Positions 24,964 through 33,571 of a stretch of 64,000 nt of DNA are shown here, in pieces. Position numbers and translations under genes: made by a program. The DNA is from Allobosea sp. AAP35 (GTDB lineage Bacteria > Pseudomonadota > Alphaproteobacteria > Rhizobiales > Beijerinckiaceae). The number at the start of each line of letters is the position of its first letter. Position 1 is the stretch's first letter. The notes below the pieces were generated by a model, which worked only from the letters and a program-made list of their open reading frames with translations, was not told the origin of the DNA and searched no databases. Location: contig NZ_LJHQ01000001.1 in assembly GCF_001295925.1 (NCBI RefSeq), positions 1-64,000 of the forward strand, read 5' to 3'.

Positions 24964-25144
24964 AATTCGGCGGCACACTGGGTTGGATCCGCGTGCTGTT
25001 TCGCCGGACCTTTCAATCGCATTCCGGACGAGGCAGAGCGTAAACCGGAAGCCATTCATCCCACAACGTGTCACGTTTTGTGTCCTTTCCCCTTTATAGT
25101 AGTTATTTAGTGTCTTGCTGAAAGAGAAAGAAAGAACAGCTGGA

Positions 25145-25225
25145 ATGGACAGGAAACGTGACCAACCTCGGTGTTCGCTCTGTTTTCGCTATAACCCCAA
25201 CGGAGACGGAAACAGGAGGATTTGA
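25145..25225 (+). CDS. Possible 26-residue leader peptide with CxxC
   Basis: An ATG at 25145 opens a 26-residue frame beginning MDRKRDQPRCSLCFRYNPNG. Its TGA shares one base with the ATG of the next gene (TGATG), so ribosomes ending here could restart there. The peptide is strongly basic with one CxxC. Its ribosome-binding site is weak (only GCTGG nearby), and the frame may be fortuitous. Confidence 0.3.
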   Translation: MDRKRDQPRCSLCFRYNPNGDGNRRI

Positions 25226-25755
25226 TGAGCGAAATTTGGGCTGCTCCGGAATGCGAGATCACCGCTGGCGCACTGATCGACCGGGATACCGCGAATGCGG
25301 TCTTTGCTGTCGAGTTCCGGAAACTGGCGGCCGCTTGGCGCGCCAAGAAGGTTCGACACGCCGAAAAGGCCTATGAGCTGGTAGGGGAGGTCTTTCGAGC
25401 TCAGGGCCGGCTGAAGTATCGCAAGGAGTGTGAGGCCATGGGCAGAACGGTCCGGCCTTACAATCGCGATACCAGCAAGACAGGATATCGCGGGGCCGAG
25501 GCAAACAAGCGGGTGGCGAACCGAGATCGCCAGCGAGAGCTGCGAGGCGTCACCAAGGAAAGCGTGCGAACCTACACTGACCTGTCAGCCATGTCGGCAG
25601 AGGAGCTGGCCGCATATCAACGCGCCAAGGCTAACGAACGCAAGGCGGCTCAACGAGCAAGAGACCGTAAACTGAAAACTGACGGCGAGTGCGATCTGAC
25701 CGCAGTCTTAGATCAAACTGAGATCGATGAGATCTTGGCCGAACTGGAAATGTGA
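25225..25755 (+). CDS. Charged protein of unknown function
   Basis: A 176-residue protein with AGGAGGA 4-5 nt before the ATG. It is rich in Lys, Arg and Glu with several long helices: FAVEFRKLAAAWRAKKVRHA, AYQRAKANERKAAQRARDRK and a C-terminal LDQTEIDEILAELEM. The basic central part (residues 75-115) could bind nucleic acid. Base composition is less GC-rich than the core genes, in keeping with acquired DNA. It may be coupled to a 26-codon leader. No family recognised. Confidence 0.65.
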   Translation: MSEIWAAPECEITAGALIDRDTANAVFAVEFRKLAAAWRAKKVRHAEKAYELVGEVFRAQGRLKYRKECEAMGRTVRPYNRDTSKTGYRGAEANKRVANRDRQRELRGVTKESVRTYTDLSAMSAEELAAYQRAKANERKAAQRARDRKLKTDGECDLTAVLDQTEIDEILAELEM

Positions 25756-25914
25756 AAAGCTCGACATTCGACAGCGCCTCCGGTTACACGCACTGCTGCG
25801 GTGCCGGGACCGCTGCAGCCGCCCAGGAGCCTCGCAGACGGCCGCGACAGCTACCGCCGCTACAATCGCCGCCCGCGACAGCAGCGCCCGCTCACGGCCC
25901 TCCTATGAGGCCTA

Positions 25915-26421
25915 TCACGAACGTCGCCGCGCCTCTTCGGCTGGAAGCCAAATTGCCAGTGCGTCGATCATATCCGGCTTGATGCGCGACCCATGCCTGA
26001 TGGCTTTGACTAGGCTGGCATCTAAACGACCAAAGCCCATTGCTGGCATGATCACCCTGCACGGTAAGGATTCCGCAGGATAAAGCCTTTTGATGCGTGC
26101 GATGGTTAGTGGTGTCAGCGTCCTATCATGATTGGCAATCGGCTCCGCAGTCGTCGGCCCCTCAGCTACGACTATGGTCCCCGCTTTGAGACCGACCGTC
26201 GCGCCAATCGAAGACAGGAAGGCGTCGCGATCCGCCGCACTCGCGTTCTTCCATGCGCGCGCCAGGGCGTTGATTGGCTTCGGCGTGGTTCTGACCCCAC
26301 CTGCGAACAATGCAGCAGCGGCGCTGGCGAACTCCCCGGCTTCATATCGTGCGAAGATGGCCGGCTGTCGCTTCTTGAGCAGCCCCAGATAGAATACGTT
26401 GTCGTGCTTTGGTCGCGCCAT
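25915..26421 (-). CDS. Protein of unknown function
   Basis: A 168-residue basic protein starting MARPKHDNVFYLGLLKKRQP. Residues 20-60 are alanine-rich helix (EAGEFASAAAALFAGG). The C-terminal third (MPAMGFGRLDASLVKAIRHG, then KPDMIDALAIWL) looks like a compact helical domain, possibly helix-turn-helix-like. It is convergent with the gene at 25225 across 160 bp. The ribosome-binding site is weak. No family recognised. Confidence 0.55.
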   Translation of the reverse strand: MARPKHDNVFYLGLLKKRQPAIFARYEAGEFASAAAALFAGGVRTTPKPINALARAWKNASAADRDAFLSSIGATVGLKAGTIVVAEGPTTAEPIANHDRTLTPLTIARIKRLYPAESLPCRVIMPAMGFGRLDASLVKAIRHGSRIKPDMIDALAIWLPAEEARRRS

Positions 26422-27045
26422 CGCACTGGGGTGGCCTCTGAGCAGCGTCGCGTCAATGGGTGCCGCTTTGCGCAGGCGACCGCCCGCACGCGCTGCAAGA
26501 GCTCGCCTGCTTGAACTGACCGCATCGGACGGCAGAGTCGTAGGTGTCTGACGACAATGTGGCCGCCTTGGTAGATTGATCTACCCACCACCGGTATATG
26601 CATGCACTTTGCGAGCACCGATCTGCCTCTCGCTGCACAGCTGCCCTTGCAGAAGACCAACACCATACAGGTCCGACACCCGCCACATTTCGGCCATAGT
26701 AGGTTGGTTGTTAGTTTGCTCTAAGTTGCCGAATGGTTGCCGAAAATTAAAAATGCAGCTTTCCGCAACTTTCGAAGTTGCGTCCAGCAGGCTCTTTCGA
26801 AATAAAAAGTCGCTGTTGCATACGCGCATCGATCGATCGCCGCTGGGACGGTCGGATAACTGACGTTATCTGCCGTATCGACGCCGCGGATACATGACCG
26901 ACCCAACGAATAGCTTTGAGAGCGGCCAGCTTCGTGTGTGGGGCTCGTCTCGGATTTTCTCGCGCCTGGGCTGTCGATCTGCGGATGGTCGCTAACGGCG
27001 CTCAATCGGTGCAGCGCAGACCCGAGCCGCTGACCACCGCAGGCG
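26422..27045. other. Intergenic region with inverted repeats, no gene seen
   Basis: About 620 bp with only short unconvincing frames. It contains copy 3 of the 16-bp motif at 26571-26586. CGCAACTT-TCG-AAGTTGCG at 26764-26782 forms a perfect 8-bp stem within an AT-rich stretch (26700-26830) that could hold a promoter or small RNA. Confidence 0.45.
26571..26586. repeat. 16-bp palindromic motif, copy 3
   Basis: GTAGATTGATCTACCC. Here the flank extends the palindrome to GGTAGAT-TG-ATCTACC. Confidence 0.7.
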
Positions 27046-28077
27046 TCACATCGCGAGAAGCTTCTGTATCTTGTCGCGCAGGAAAGCGCGGTCAGCAGGG
27101 ATATGGATCGGATTGCCGGCTCGGTGCCCATAGATCGAGGGGATCGGCGATAGCTCGGCGGAGCGGGCGTTGACGAGCAGGGGCATTTCGCTGGCGTTGT
27201 CGCTCGGCTGGAAGTAGCTGTCGGTCGCTCCCGGCATCAACAGCACCCTGGCCGTGATCGCAGCCAGTGCCTTGGACAGATCGCCGTCGAATCGAGCGCA
27301 AGCGCTGACGTCGCCATTCTGCCAGGTCGCGATCTGGGCGAGCAGATCGTCGCCGGCTCGCCTCGCGAATGCGCCATCCCAGGATCGCGTCAAGAAATCC
27401 TCCAGCGCATCGAAGCCCAGCCCCCTCCAGGCTTCTTCGCGATAGAACGCATGCGACAAGGCCCAGCCGGCATAGACCCTCCCCATCGCTCGCATGCCGG
27501 CCGTGGGCTGCGTCACGAACCTGCCGTTCTGGAACGCCGGGTCAGCCTGGAGCGCAGCCTTCACCCCCTCCAGGAAAACGCGGTTGAACGGTGCGCATCT
27601 GGCGCTGCCGCAGACGACAGCAACGCGCTCGACCATGTCGGGATGAAGTGCGGCCCAGTGGTAGGCCTGCATGCCGCCCATCGACCAGCCATAGACGAGC
27701 GCAATCTGCTTGACCTGCAGATGCTCGACCAGCAGCCGGTGCTGAACCGCAATCGCGTCGTGGTAGCTCACGAGCGGATAACGACCATCGCTCAATACAT
27801 CCGGCGAGTTCGATGGCGATGACGAGAGGCCGTTGCCGAACAGGTTCGGGATGACGATGAAATAGCGCTCGGGGTCGAGCACCCCGTCCGGACCGATCAG
27901 CCACTCGGTGTCGACATGCTGCGCACTGAACGAGGTCGGATAGACGATGACGTTGTCGCGTGCAGCGTTGAGCCTGCCATAGGTTTTGTAAGCCAGCTTC
28001 ATCGAGCGGAAGACCTGACCCGATGTGAGCTGGACGTCGCCAGCGTCGAAGATGGCGTAATCTGTGGTCTCGATCAT
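27046..28077 (-). CDS. Alpha/beta hydrolase, homoserine O-acetyltransferase (MetX)-like
   Basis: A 343-residue protein of the MetX-like branch of alpha/beta hydrolases. The nucleophile elbow is YGWSMGGMQAYHWA (Ser in GxSxGG, near residue 131). The catalytic Asp is likely in LLMPGATDSYFQPS, and the His in YGHRAGNP near the end. The N-terminal KLAYKTYGRLNAARDNVIVY and IPNLFGNGLSSSPSN are typical of the fold's acyltransferase-like members. It may be an esterase rather than a true MetX, since no methionine genes adjoin it. Single gene on the minus strand. Confidence 0.85.
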   Translation of the reverse strand: MIETTDYAIFDAGDVQLTSGQVFRSMKLAYKTYGRLNAARDNVIVYPTSFSAQHVDTEWLIGPDGVLDPERYFIVIPNLFGNGLSSSPSNSPDVLSDGRYPLVSYHDAIAVQHRLLVEHLQVKQIALVYGWSMGGMQAYHWAALHPDMVERVAVVCGSARCAPFNRVFLEGVKAALQADPAFQNGRFVTQPTAGMRAMGRVYAGWALSHAFYREEAWRGLGFDALEDFLTRSWDGAFARRAGDDLLAQIATWQNGDVSACARFDGDLSKALAAITARVLLMPGATDSYFQPSDNASEMPLLVNARSAELSPIPSIYGHRAGNPIHIPADRAFLRDKIQKLLAM

Positions 28078-28132
28078 GAGCGCGCCTTCGGTCTGTGAGC
28101 TGTTTGATACCGTTAGATGCGAAGCGCGCTGA

Positions 28133-28250
28133 ATGCGACCAGACGCTCGCTGGCAGCGTTGGCGTTGGCGATGCAGTATGTCAGCTCTGCATATGCGGAC
28201 CTATCTCGGTGACTCTCCCTGCGTATCCTGCGGCGCTTTGAAACGAGAGG
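28133..28250 (-). repeat. Diverged internal duplication, copy A
   Basis: About 120 bp that match 28857-28975 at roughly 70 percent by eye, with identical blocks such as GTGACTCTCCCTG and GCGTTGGCG. On the minus strand both can be read as C-I-A-x-A-N-A-A-x-x-R-L-V-A-x-x-A-L-R, but stops and shifts interrupt longer frames. Probably remnants of a duplicated small gene. Confidence 0.5.
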
Positions 28251-28285
28251 TAATGATCCGATCAACCTCGGCTTCGCTCAGCGGA

Positions 28286-28738
28286 TCAGAAGCGAATTTC
28301 GCTTGTCATGCCCCAGCTATGGATTGGCCAGGAGCCTTCTGAGCCATCTTCGATCGTGAAGTAGAACTCCTTGAATCGCCCTGCTTCGAGGAAACGCAGC
28401 ATATCTGAAAACTGCGGTCGGGTGACCTCGAGGGAGAGATGAAGGATCGATATTGGTTCGGCTTCCGAGCCGAACATAACGCCGGCATCGGGGGACTCCG
28501 TTTTCATGGGCGTTGGAGCCCAGCACATGACAACTCCAGGCCATCGAATTCTTTTGTCTGGCGCGAGAAGTGTCGCAGGGGCGATGAAATATGAAATTTC
28601 GACCGACTGCGGCGGCGGCCCTGGCTGAACCGTCTGACCAAAATGAACAGTGGGCGTTCGGGACAGCTCCCCCGTCCAGCTGCCGGCCCTGATGTCGGCT
28701 AAGCGGAACACTCCCGGTGTCCTCCGTGCGGATGTCAT
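28286..28738 (-). CDS. Protein of unknown function
   Basis: A 150-residue protein starting MTSARRTPGVFRLADIRAGS. The middle is probably beta-rich (PQSVEISYFIAPATLL; WPGVVMCWAPTP) and the C-terminus has FLEAGRFKEFYFTIEDGSEG and an aromatic finish (IHSWGMTSEIRF). There is no signal peptide. It lies between the two copies of the internal duplication. No family recognised. Confidence 0.5.
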   Translation of the reverse strand: MTSARRTPGVFRLADIRAGSWTGELSRTPTVHFGQTVQPGPPPQSVEISYFIAPATLLAPDKRIRWPGVVMCWAPTPMKTESPDAGVMFGSEAEPISILHLSLEVTRPQFSDMLRFLEAGRFKEFYFTIEDGSEGSWPIHSWGMTSEIRF

Positions 28739-29065
28739 CGCTTCGCCTCGCGCGTCAGGTGCTGTCAGCAGCTACTGAGCAAGCCTCAATGACCCGGTTA
28801 CGGGGCATTATAGCCATCGCGCCAGCACGGTTGTGAGCGGTAGCCGCGCAGCGCGCAAAGCGCGACCAGGCGCTTACAGGCTGCGTTGGCGCCGGCAATG
28901 CAGTTGGATGCTCCGCATCAGTGGGCCCCGCCCAGTGACTCTCCCTGAGCTTCCTGTGATGCATCGAACCGCCAGGCTGGTCCGGCTCCGAAGCGAGTGC
29001 TTGCTTCGGCTGATCGACGCGAGCACCCTGCCGATTGATAATCGAGTGGGGTTCGAAGCAGGTCG
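28739..29065. other. Gap holding copy B of the internal duplication
   Basis: Copy B of the diverged duplication lies at 28857-28975 and matches 28133-28250. The region otherwise has no convincing gene. Overlapping minus-strand frames are interrupted relative to one another. Confidence 0.45.
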
Positions 29066-29392
29066 TCAGATCCGAGCGCGTCGCCAGCCGGCCTGCATGG
29101 CTTCCGTCTCGCTGCAGAACCATCGCTCGCCGCGCCACCAATGCACGACCACCTCGGAATGATAGCGCTGACCCGGGACGTGATAGATGCGATCGCCGGT
29201 TTTGGCGCTGATATTCGCGCGGATCTGACAGCTTGGTGATACCGCTGCCTGAAGTGGCTCGCGATAGACCCACGCTGCGGCGCAGAGACCGGCCAGACCA
29301 GTCGCCGCTGCAATGGCCCTGCGGACGAGCCGAGGATCAAGCGCACGTCTTCGATAGCGGGTTCTGAACCTGACAGCCGTCATGCTCGCCAT
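29066..29392 (-). CDS. Membrane-anchored sunset-domain protein
   Basis: A 108-residue protein. Residues about 25-45 (AIAAATGLAGLCAAAWVY) are a single membrane helix after a basic N-terminus. The C-terminal half is a sunset domain as found at the end of some rhizobial nuclease-like proteins: CQIRANIS, GDRIYHVPGQRYH, GERWFCSETEAMQAGWRRAR. Here the domain is attached to an anchor and not to a nuclease. Its function is not known; a cell-surface or nucleic-acid-binding role has been guessed for the domain. No clear ribosome-binding site. Confidence 0.7.
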   Translation of the reverse strand: MASMTAVRFRTRYRRRALDPRLVRRAIAAATGLAGLCAAAWVYREPLQAAVSPSCQIRANISAKTGDRIYHVPGQRYHSEVVVHWWRGERWFCSETEAMQAGWRRARI

Positions 29393-29463
29393 AATAGAGG
29401 TCGGACGCTAACGCTCCATGGATTGCACCGATCGAATTTGATGGGGTCGTATTGCCCCGATGG

Positions 29464-29637
29464 TCAGCCAGGAATGCTGATCGCAACAAGGTCGCGCAGA
29501 TCCTCGACGCTCAACAGCGCCTTCCGTCGGTGCAACATGCGATGGCAGTTCGCACAGACCAGCGCGAGATCCTCCAGCCGGGTCGTTTCTTCGGGTGCGA
29601 TCACACCCGAGCGAACGTCGGCGCTGATGGCATGCGA
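29464..29637 (-). pseudogene. C-terminal remnant of an HNH endonuclease
   Basis: The minus-strand frame gives HAISADVRSGVIAPEETTRL, then EDLALVCANCHRMLHRRKAL and a short tail. LALVCANCHRMLHR is the classic end of the HNH motif (CxxCH then H). The upstream part of the frame does not resemble the N-terminal half of an HNH protein, so only the 3' end seems to remain. It is probably a relic of a mobile or restriction gene. The bases 29638-29819 hold no recognisable gene. Confidence 0.6.
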
Positions 29638-29819
29638 GCGCGGCGGCAGCCGGACCCTGGGGGGCTTCGCCGGCGCCCAGCGGCGGACACTAGGGCCTCG
29701 AAATGATCTCGACGCAGACGGCCGCAAACTCGCTGAAGGCAGAATCGGATATCGTTTCAGATGCCGACCTCGGCTAATATCTGTCCTTTTCAACCTGAGC
29801 TCGATGAACCGGAGACCAG

Positions 29820-30761
29820 ATGCTTCGCGCGCTATTTCTGAGCTTGTGTCTCGTCTTCGCCAACAAGGCATCAGCGGTCGACTGGCAGAAAGCAATCGTC
29901 GTAACCGAACGCAAGGCGAAGAGCCTAGAGAGGTATGCGTATTCCAAAGGGACCTCTCACGCCGGGACGATGTATGCGGGTTGGGATCAGCGGCGGCACG
30001 AGTGCGCCATCCTCGGGCGAATGGTTGGCAAAGAGAAAGCCATTCAACACCTCGAAAAGATGGACATCCTTGATCCACGCACTAACCCCGATCCTCATGA
30101 CGCGCTGGTTATGTCGATCTCGCTATATAGTTGGGTTGCGGCCGCAGAATCGGCTCTGAAAGAGACACACGAGCGGCGCGTCTATTTTTGGAATGTGAAC
30201 TGCGTCGGCTGGGAGAAGATCGCAAATAGCGAGTGGGTCGGCGCGAAAGACGCGTCGATCAGCTTCCAGCGACAAGGCAACAAGCTGTTGGTCAGAGGCC
30301 CGGTCGAAAACAACTTCTATGAGTCACTGAAGAAGGCGCTCGACACCAATCCGGGCATCACAACAGTGACCCTAGGAAGCGGCGGCGGGAATGTCTTGAA
30401 CGCTATCCGAGCCGGTCATTTAATACGCCAAAGGGGGCTGGAAACAGAATTGTATGACAACTGCTTTTCTGCGTGTCCGCTCGTCTTCATGGGCGGCACG
30501 TCTAGAACGCTATGGGCCTCTGACGCTCGCCTTGGCTTTCATCAGGTCAGCATCGACGGGAAAGCCGTTCCCCGCGATGACGACATTTACAAGCTGATTG
30601 CTGCCTATGTGGACGAAATGAAGGTGGACTCGCAGTTCGTGATGCGGGCGATGATGTCGGCCGATCCGAGAGACATGTTCGTGCCTGAAGTTGACAAGCT
30701 ATGTGAACCTTGGATCGCAACATTCATTCAGCGGAGATGCTCGAACGGCAAGCTGCTGTGA
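29820..30761 (+). CDS. Exported ClpP/crotonase-fold protein (COG3904-like)
   Basis: A 313-residue protein with a signal peptide (LRALFLSLCLVFANKASA). The N-terminal 130 residues are a helical domain of unknown type. The second half has a ClpP-like fold: ITTVTLGSGGGNVLNAIRAG, then NCFSACPLVFMGG, where the serine in the CxSAC context is the likely nucleophile, and ARLGFHQVS. Such proteins are thought to be periplasmic proteases or protease-like, but substrates are unknown. It is the last gene before the intact tRNA-Arg, so it lies at the right edge of the island array. Confidence 0.72.
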   Translation: MLRALFLSLCLVFANKASAVDWQKAIVVTERKAKSLERYAYSKGTSHAGTMYAGWDQRRHECAILGRMVGKEKAIQHLEKMDILDPRTNPDPHDALVMSISLYSWVAAAESALKETHERRVYFWNVNCVGWEKIANSEWVGAKDASISFQRQGNKLLVRGPVENNFYESLKKALDTNPGITTVTLGSGGGNVLNAIRAGHLIRQRGLETELYDNCFSACPLVFMGGTSRTLWASDARLGFHQVSIDGKAVPRDDDIYKLIAAYVDEMKVDSQFVMRAMMSADPRDMFVPEVDKLCEPWIATFIQRRCSNGKLL

Positions 30762-30901
30762 ACATCGCAATCTTGGATGGGGACGGGACAGGGAAGAACC
30801 CCACTCCTTCCGCTGCCAGAAGGTCATGTCCCATGACGTCGTGTAGCTGAGGGTGGTCGTCGGCGATCGCCGGTTAGGTTTTCAGAGTGCGCCACACTCG
30901 C

Positions 30902-31012
30902 GGCGCGCCCGACACGATTCGAAACTGTGATCGATGCCCCGTCCGGCGGAGCCCACCCCCAAATCCATCGTTGCCCCGCGCGCCGTGATCGGCTATTGCC
31001 CTTGCACGGATT
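30902..31012. repeat. Inverted tRNA-Arg 3' fragment and duplicated tRNA flank
   Basis: Bases 30902-30923 are the reverse complement of the last part of the tRNA-Arg (T loop to acceptor). The 53 bp at 30960-31012 equal the flank at 18654-18706 with one difference. The same two parts precede junction 3 in the same order, so this composite belongs to the repeating unit of the array. Confidence 0.75.
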
Positions 31013-31089
<77 letters not shown>

Positions 31090-31465
31090 TTCCTGCTCCA
31101 TCGACGATCCGGCCGGGCTCAGCCCACGCTGTCCCTCCGTCCGCGAGCCGCGTCGATCTGCGTTCGCGTGAGCAGCCCCCACAATCGATCGTGAGAGCCG
31201 GGCCAAATGAGCAATGATGCTCATTGGCATGCGATTCTGTCGGTCTCGAAGCGGCGCGTCCATCGCCCGGTTCGAAGCGGCTTCATCCCACCGTCACCAA
31301 AGTCATCGACAGGATTGCGATCGCCTCGCGCGAACCTGGCTGCGGCTCTGGGCGCGCGGTCGTGTCTGCGACGCCTGCCCGAATGCCCAGAAATGACCTG
31401 AGTCCCACTGCCCCTCTGCCACCCAAAACGATCGACCCGCCACTCTTCAAGAAAGAACATCCGCG
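31090..31465. other. Intergenic region, no gene seen
   Basis: A 376-bp gap between the tRNA and ppk2. Overlapping short frames in both directions have no convincing starts. It probably contains the tRNA terminator and the ppk2 promoter, but I cannot place either. Confidence 0.4.
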
Positions 31466-32395
31466 ATGACCATGGATCTGGACCGCATCAAGGCCGAGAT
31501 CGCCGATAGCTTCGATGAAGAGCTGGAGATGCAGCTCGAGGAGGATCGGCTCGACGAACTGGTCGCCGAGGGCGTCGGTGGCCCGGCGGGATCCACGCTC
31601 GACCGCAAGGTCTATTTCCGCGAGCTCTTCCGGCTGCAGCATGAGCTCGTGCGCCTGCAGGACTGGATCCAGTACAAGAAGCTCAAGGTCGTCGTGCTGT
31701 TCGAGGGGCGCGATTCGGCCGGCAAGGGCGGCGCGATCAAGCGCGTGACGCAACGCCTCAACCCCCGGGTCTGCCGCGTCGTGGCGCTGCCGGCGCCGAC
31801 CGAGCGCGAAAAGCACCAGTGGTATTTCCAGCGCTATGTCCCGCATTTGCCCACAGCCGGCGAAATGGTGCTGTTTGATCGCAGCTGGTACAACCGCTCC
31901 GGCGTCGAGCGCGTCATGGGCTTCTGCTCGCCCGAAGAACTCGAGGAGTTCTTCCGCTCGGTGCCCGAATTCGAGCACATGCTCGTGCGCTCCGGCATCA
32001 TCCTGATCAAGTACTGGTTCTCGATCACCGACGAGGAGCAGGAGTTCCGCTTCCAGATGCGCATCGCCGATCCGCTGAAGCAGTGGAAGCTGTCGCCCAT
32101 GGACATGGAAAGCCGGATCCACTGGGAGGATTACACCCGCGCCAAGGAGGAAATGTTCGACCGCACCCATACCGACTATGCGCCCTGGTGGGTGGTTCAG
32201 GCGGTCGACAAGAAGAAGGCGCGGCTGAACTGCATTGCCCATCTGCTCAGCCAGATTCCCTATGAGGACGTGCCCAAGCAGGACATCGTCCTGCCCGAGC
32301 GGGTCCGCCATCCCGACTACGCCCGCCAGGCGGTGCCGCCGGAGCTCCACGTCCCGGATCTGTATCCAGGCAGCGCGCCAGACGAGAGCGCCTGA
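31466..32395 (+). CDS. ppk2: Polyphosphate kinase 2 (PPK2)
   Basis: A 309-residue PPK2 of usual length. The Walker A motif is FEGRDSAGKGGAIKR near residue 80, followed by YVPHLPTAGEMVLFDRSWYN with the Walker B and the lid-region arginine. It transfers phosphate between polyphosphate and nucleoside diphosphates, favouring ATP or GTP synthesis in most family members. It is a single gene at the right of the tRNA, the first core gene after the island. A second ATG two codons in is an alternative start. Confidence 0.95.
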   Translation: MTMDLDRIKAEIADSFDEELEMQLEEDRLDELVAEGVGGPAGSTLDRKVYFRELFRLQHELVRLQDWIQYKKLKVVVLFEGRDSAGKGGAIKRVTQRLNPRVCRVVALPAPTEREKHQWYFQRYVPHLPTAGEMVLFDRSWYNRSGVERVMGFCSPEELEEFFRSVPEFEHMLVRSGIILIKYWFSITDEEQEFRFQMRIADPLKQWKLSPMDMESRIHWEDYTRAKEEMFDRTHTDYAPWWVVQAVDKKKARLNCIAHLLSQIPYEDVPKQDIVLPERVRHPDYARQAVPPELHVPDLYPGSAPDESA

Positions 32396-32529
32396 CCTCC
32401 AGGGGGCTGGCGGCGCGCTGCCTTGATTCGGCGCGGCAGGCGATCGCGCTGCAGGTGATGGCGCTGCCGGCTTCGACGCGATAAAAAGGCCCTGACCGGC
32501 GCGCCGACCGCGCCGAGCAGGAGAGATCT

Positions 32530-32709
32530 GTGACGGAACGCTTCGAACGCCATCGCCAGCCCTGGACCTATGAGGAACTCGAGAAGCTCAAGCTGCTCGC
32601 CAAGAAGGGCATGGCTCTGAAGGCGATCTCGAAGGCGATGACCCGCAGCGAGGAATCGATCAAGGACCGCGCCAAGCTCGACGGAATCGGGATCGCCAAG
32701 CTGCGCTAG
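32530..32709 (+). CDS. Small 59-residue protein with SANT/Myb-like pattern
   Basis: A GTG start with AGGAGA 5 nt upstream opens a 59-residue frame: TERFERHRQPWTYEELEKLK, then LLAKKGMALKAISKAMTRSE and a short basic tail. The pattern of W, L..L, G, ..I and a basic recognition-like helix (TRSEESIKDRAK) resembles small DNA-binding proteins with a Myb/SANT or GcrA-like start. Small proteins of this kind are frequent in Hyphomicrobiales. It is too short for many gene finders. 32710-32942 holds nothing recognisable. Confidence 0.7.
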   Translation: MTERFERHRQPWTYEELEKLKLLAKKGMALKAISKAMTRSEESIKDRAKLDGIGIAKLR

Positions 32710-32942
32710 CAGTCTCGCGCGGGCTCAGCGGCTTCCCACCCGTCGGTTTCGTCAGGGCAGGGGCGGCAGCGTTTCCGAGCGCTCGAATTCGCCAGATCAG
32801 GGGCACGTGGACCACGGCCAGGACAGCGTCCCTGGCGGACGCGTCTTTCCGCGCCACCGCGATCATGTCCTTCCCTTGCGCGCGCCGGTGGTCATCCCCG
32901 CGAGCCGCCGATCGCGGCCAAGCCCGGGTCGGATCCGGCTTC

Positions 32943-33410
32943 TCACGGCTTGGGCGCATCCGGCACGCGATAGGCCGTCGTCGACTTGATCCGCTCCATG
33001 GCGAAGCGGGATGTGACGTTCTTGAGCGGGATCGTCTCGATCAACCTTTTGTAGAACAGGTCATAGGCCGCCATGTCGGCGACGACGACGCGCAGCATGT
33101 AATCGACATCGCCGGCCATGCGGTAGAACTCCATGACCTCGGGCATGGCGGCGACCATCTGCGCGAACTTCTCCAGCCAGGGCCCGGAATGATCCGCCGT
33201 CTCGATCTGCACGAAGACCGTCAGCCCCAGGCCGATCTTGTCGGGCGCGACCAGCGCGACGCGCTTGAGGATGACGCCGGTCTGTTCCAGCTTCTGGATG
33301 CGCTTCCAGCAGGGCGTCTGCGAGAGCCCGACTCGATCGGCCAGTTCCGCGATCGAGATGTCCGCGTCGCCTTGCAGCTCGGTCAGGATTTTCCGGTCGA
33401 TCGCGTCCAT
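32943..33410 (-). CDS. Lrp/AsnC family transcriptional regulator
   Basis: A 155-residue protein with an N-terminal winged helix (MDAIDRKILTELQGDADISI, then AELADRVGLSQTPCWKRIQK). The C-terminal RAM ligand domain contains VMEFYRMAGDVDYMLRVVVA, typical of amino-acid-sensing Lrp proteins. It is divergent from the ABC transporter operon across a 161-bp AT-rich control region (33440-33480). It probably regulates that transporter or itself. The ligand is unknown. Confidence 0.93.
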   Translation of the reverse strand: MDAIDRKILTELQGDADISIAELADRVGLSQTPCWKRIQKLEQTGVILKRVALVAPDKIGLGLTVFVQIETADHSGPWLEKFAQMVAAMPEVMEFYRMAGDVDYMLRVVVADMAAYDLFYKRLIETIPLKNVTSRFAMERIKSTTAYRVPDAPKP

Positions 33411-33571
33411 GCTGGAAACTCCGCGTCAGAGAGAATGTTCAACTAGGTATGGCACCCCTTCAAAAATATTCTTCTTTTTGGGCGGCATGCCTTGTAATCC
33501 CGTAGAAAATCCTTTTCTCCCACTGTCAAGAGCGCCGTTCTCGGCGTCGTCGTGGACAAGGATTTCGCCCC

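Noticed and set aside
27046-28077. True methionine-pathway metX
   Set aside because: The fold and nucleophile elbow match, but there are no metW or other methionine genes beside it and it lies in island DNA, so only a MetX-like hydrolase is claimed.
28755-29273. A 172-residue minus-strand frame and its overlapping 142-residue neighbour
   Set aside because: They run through the diverged duplication and the sunset-domain gene in the wrong frame, with no ribosome-binding site or recognisable domain.
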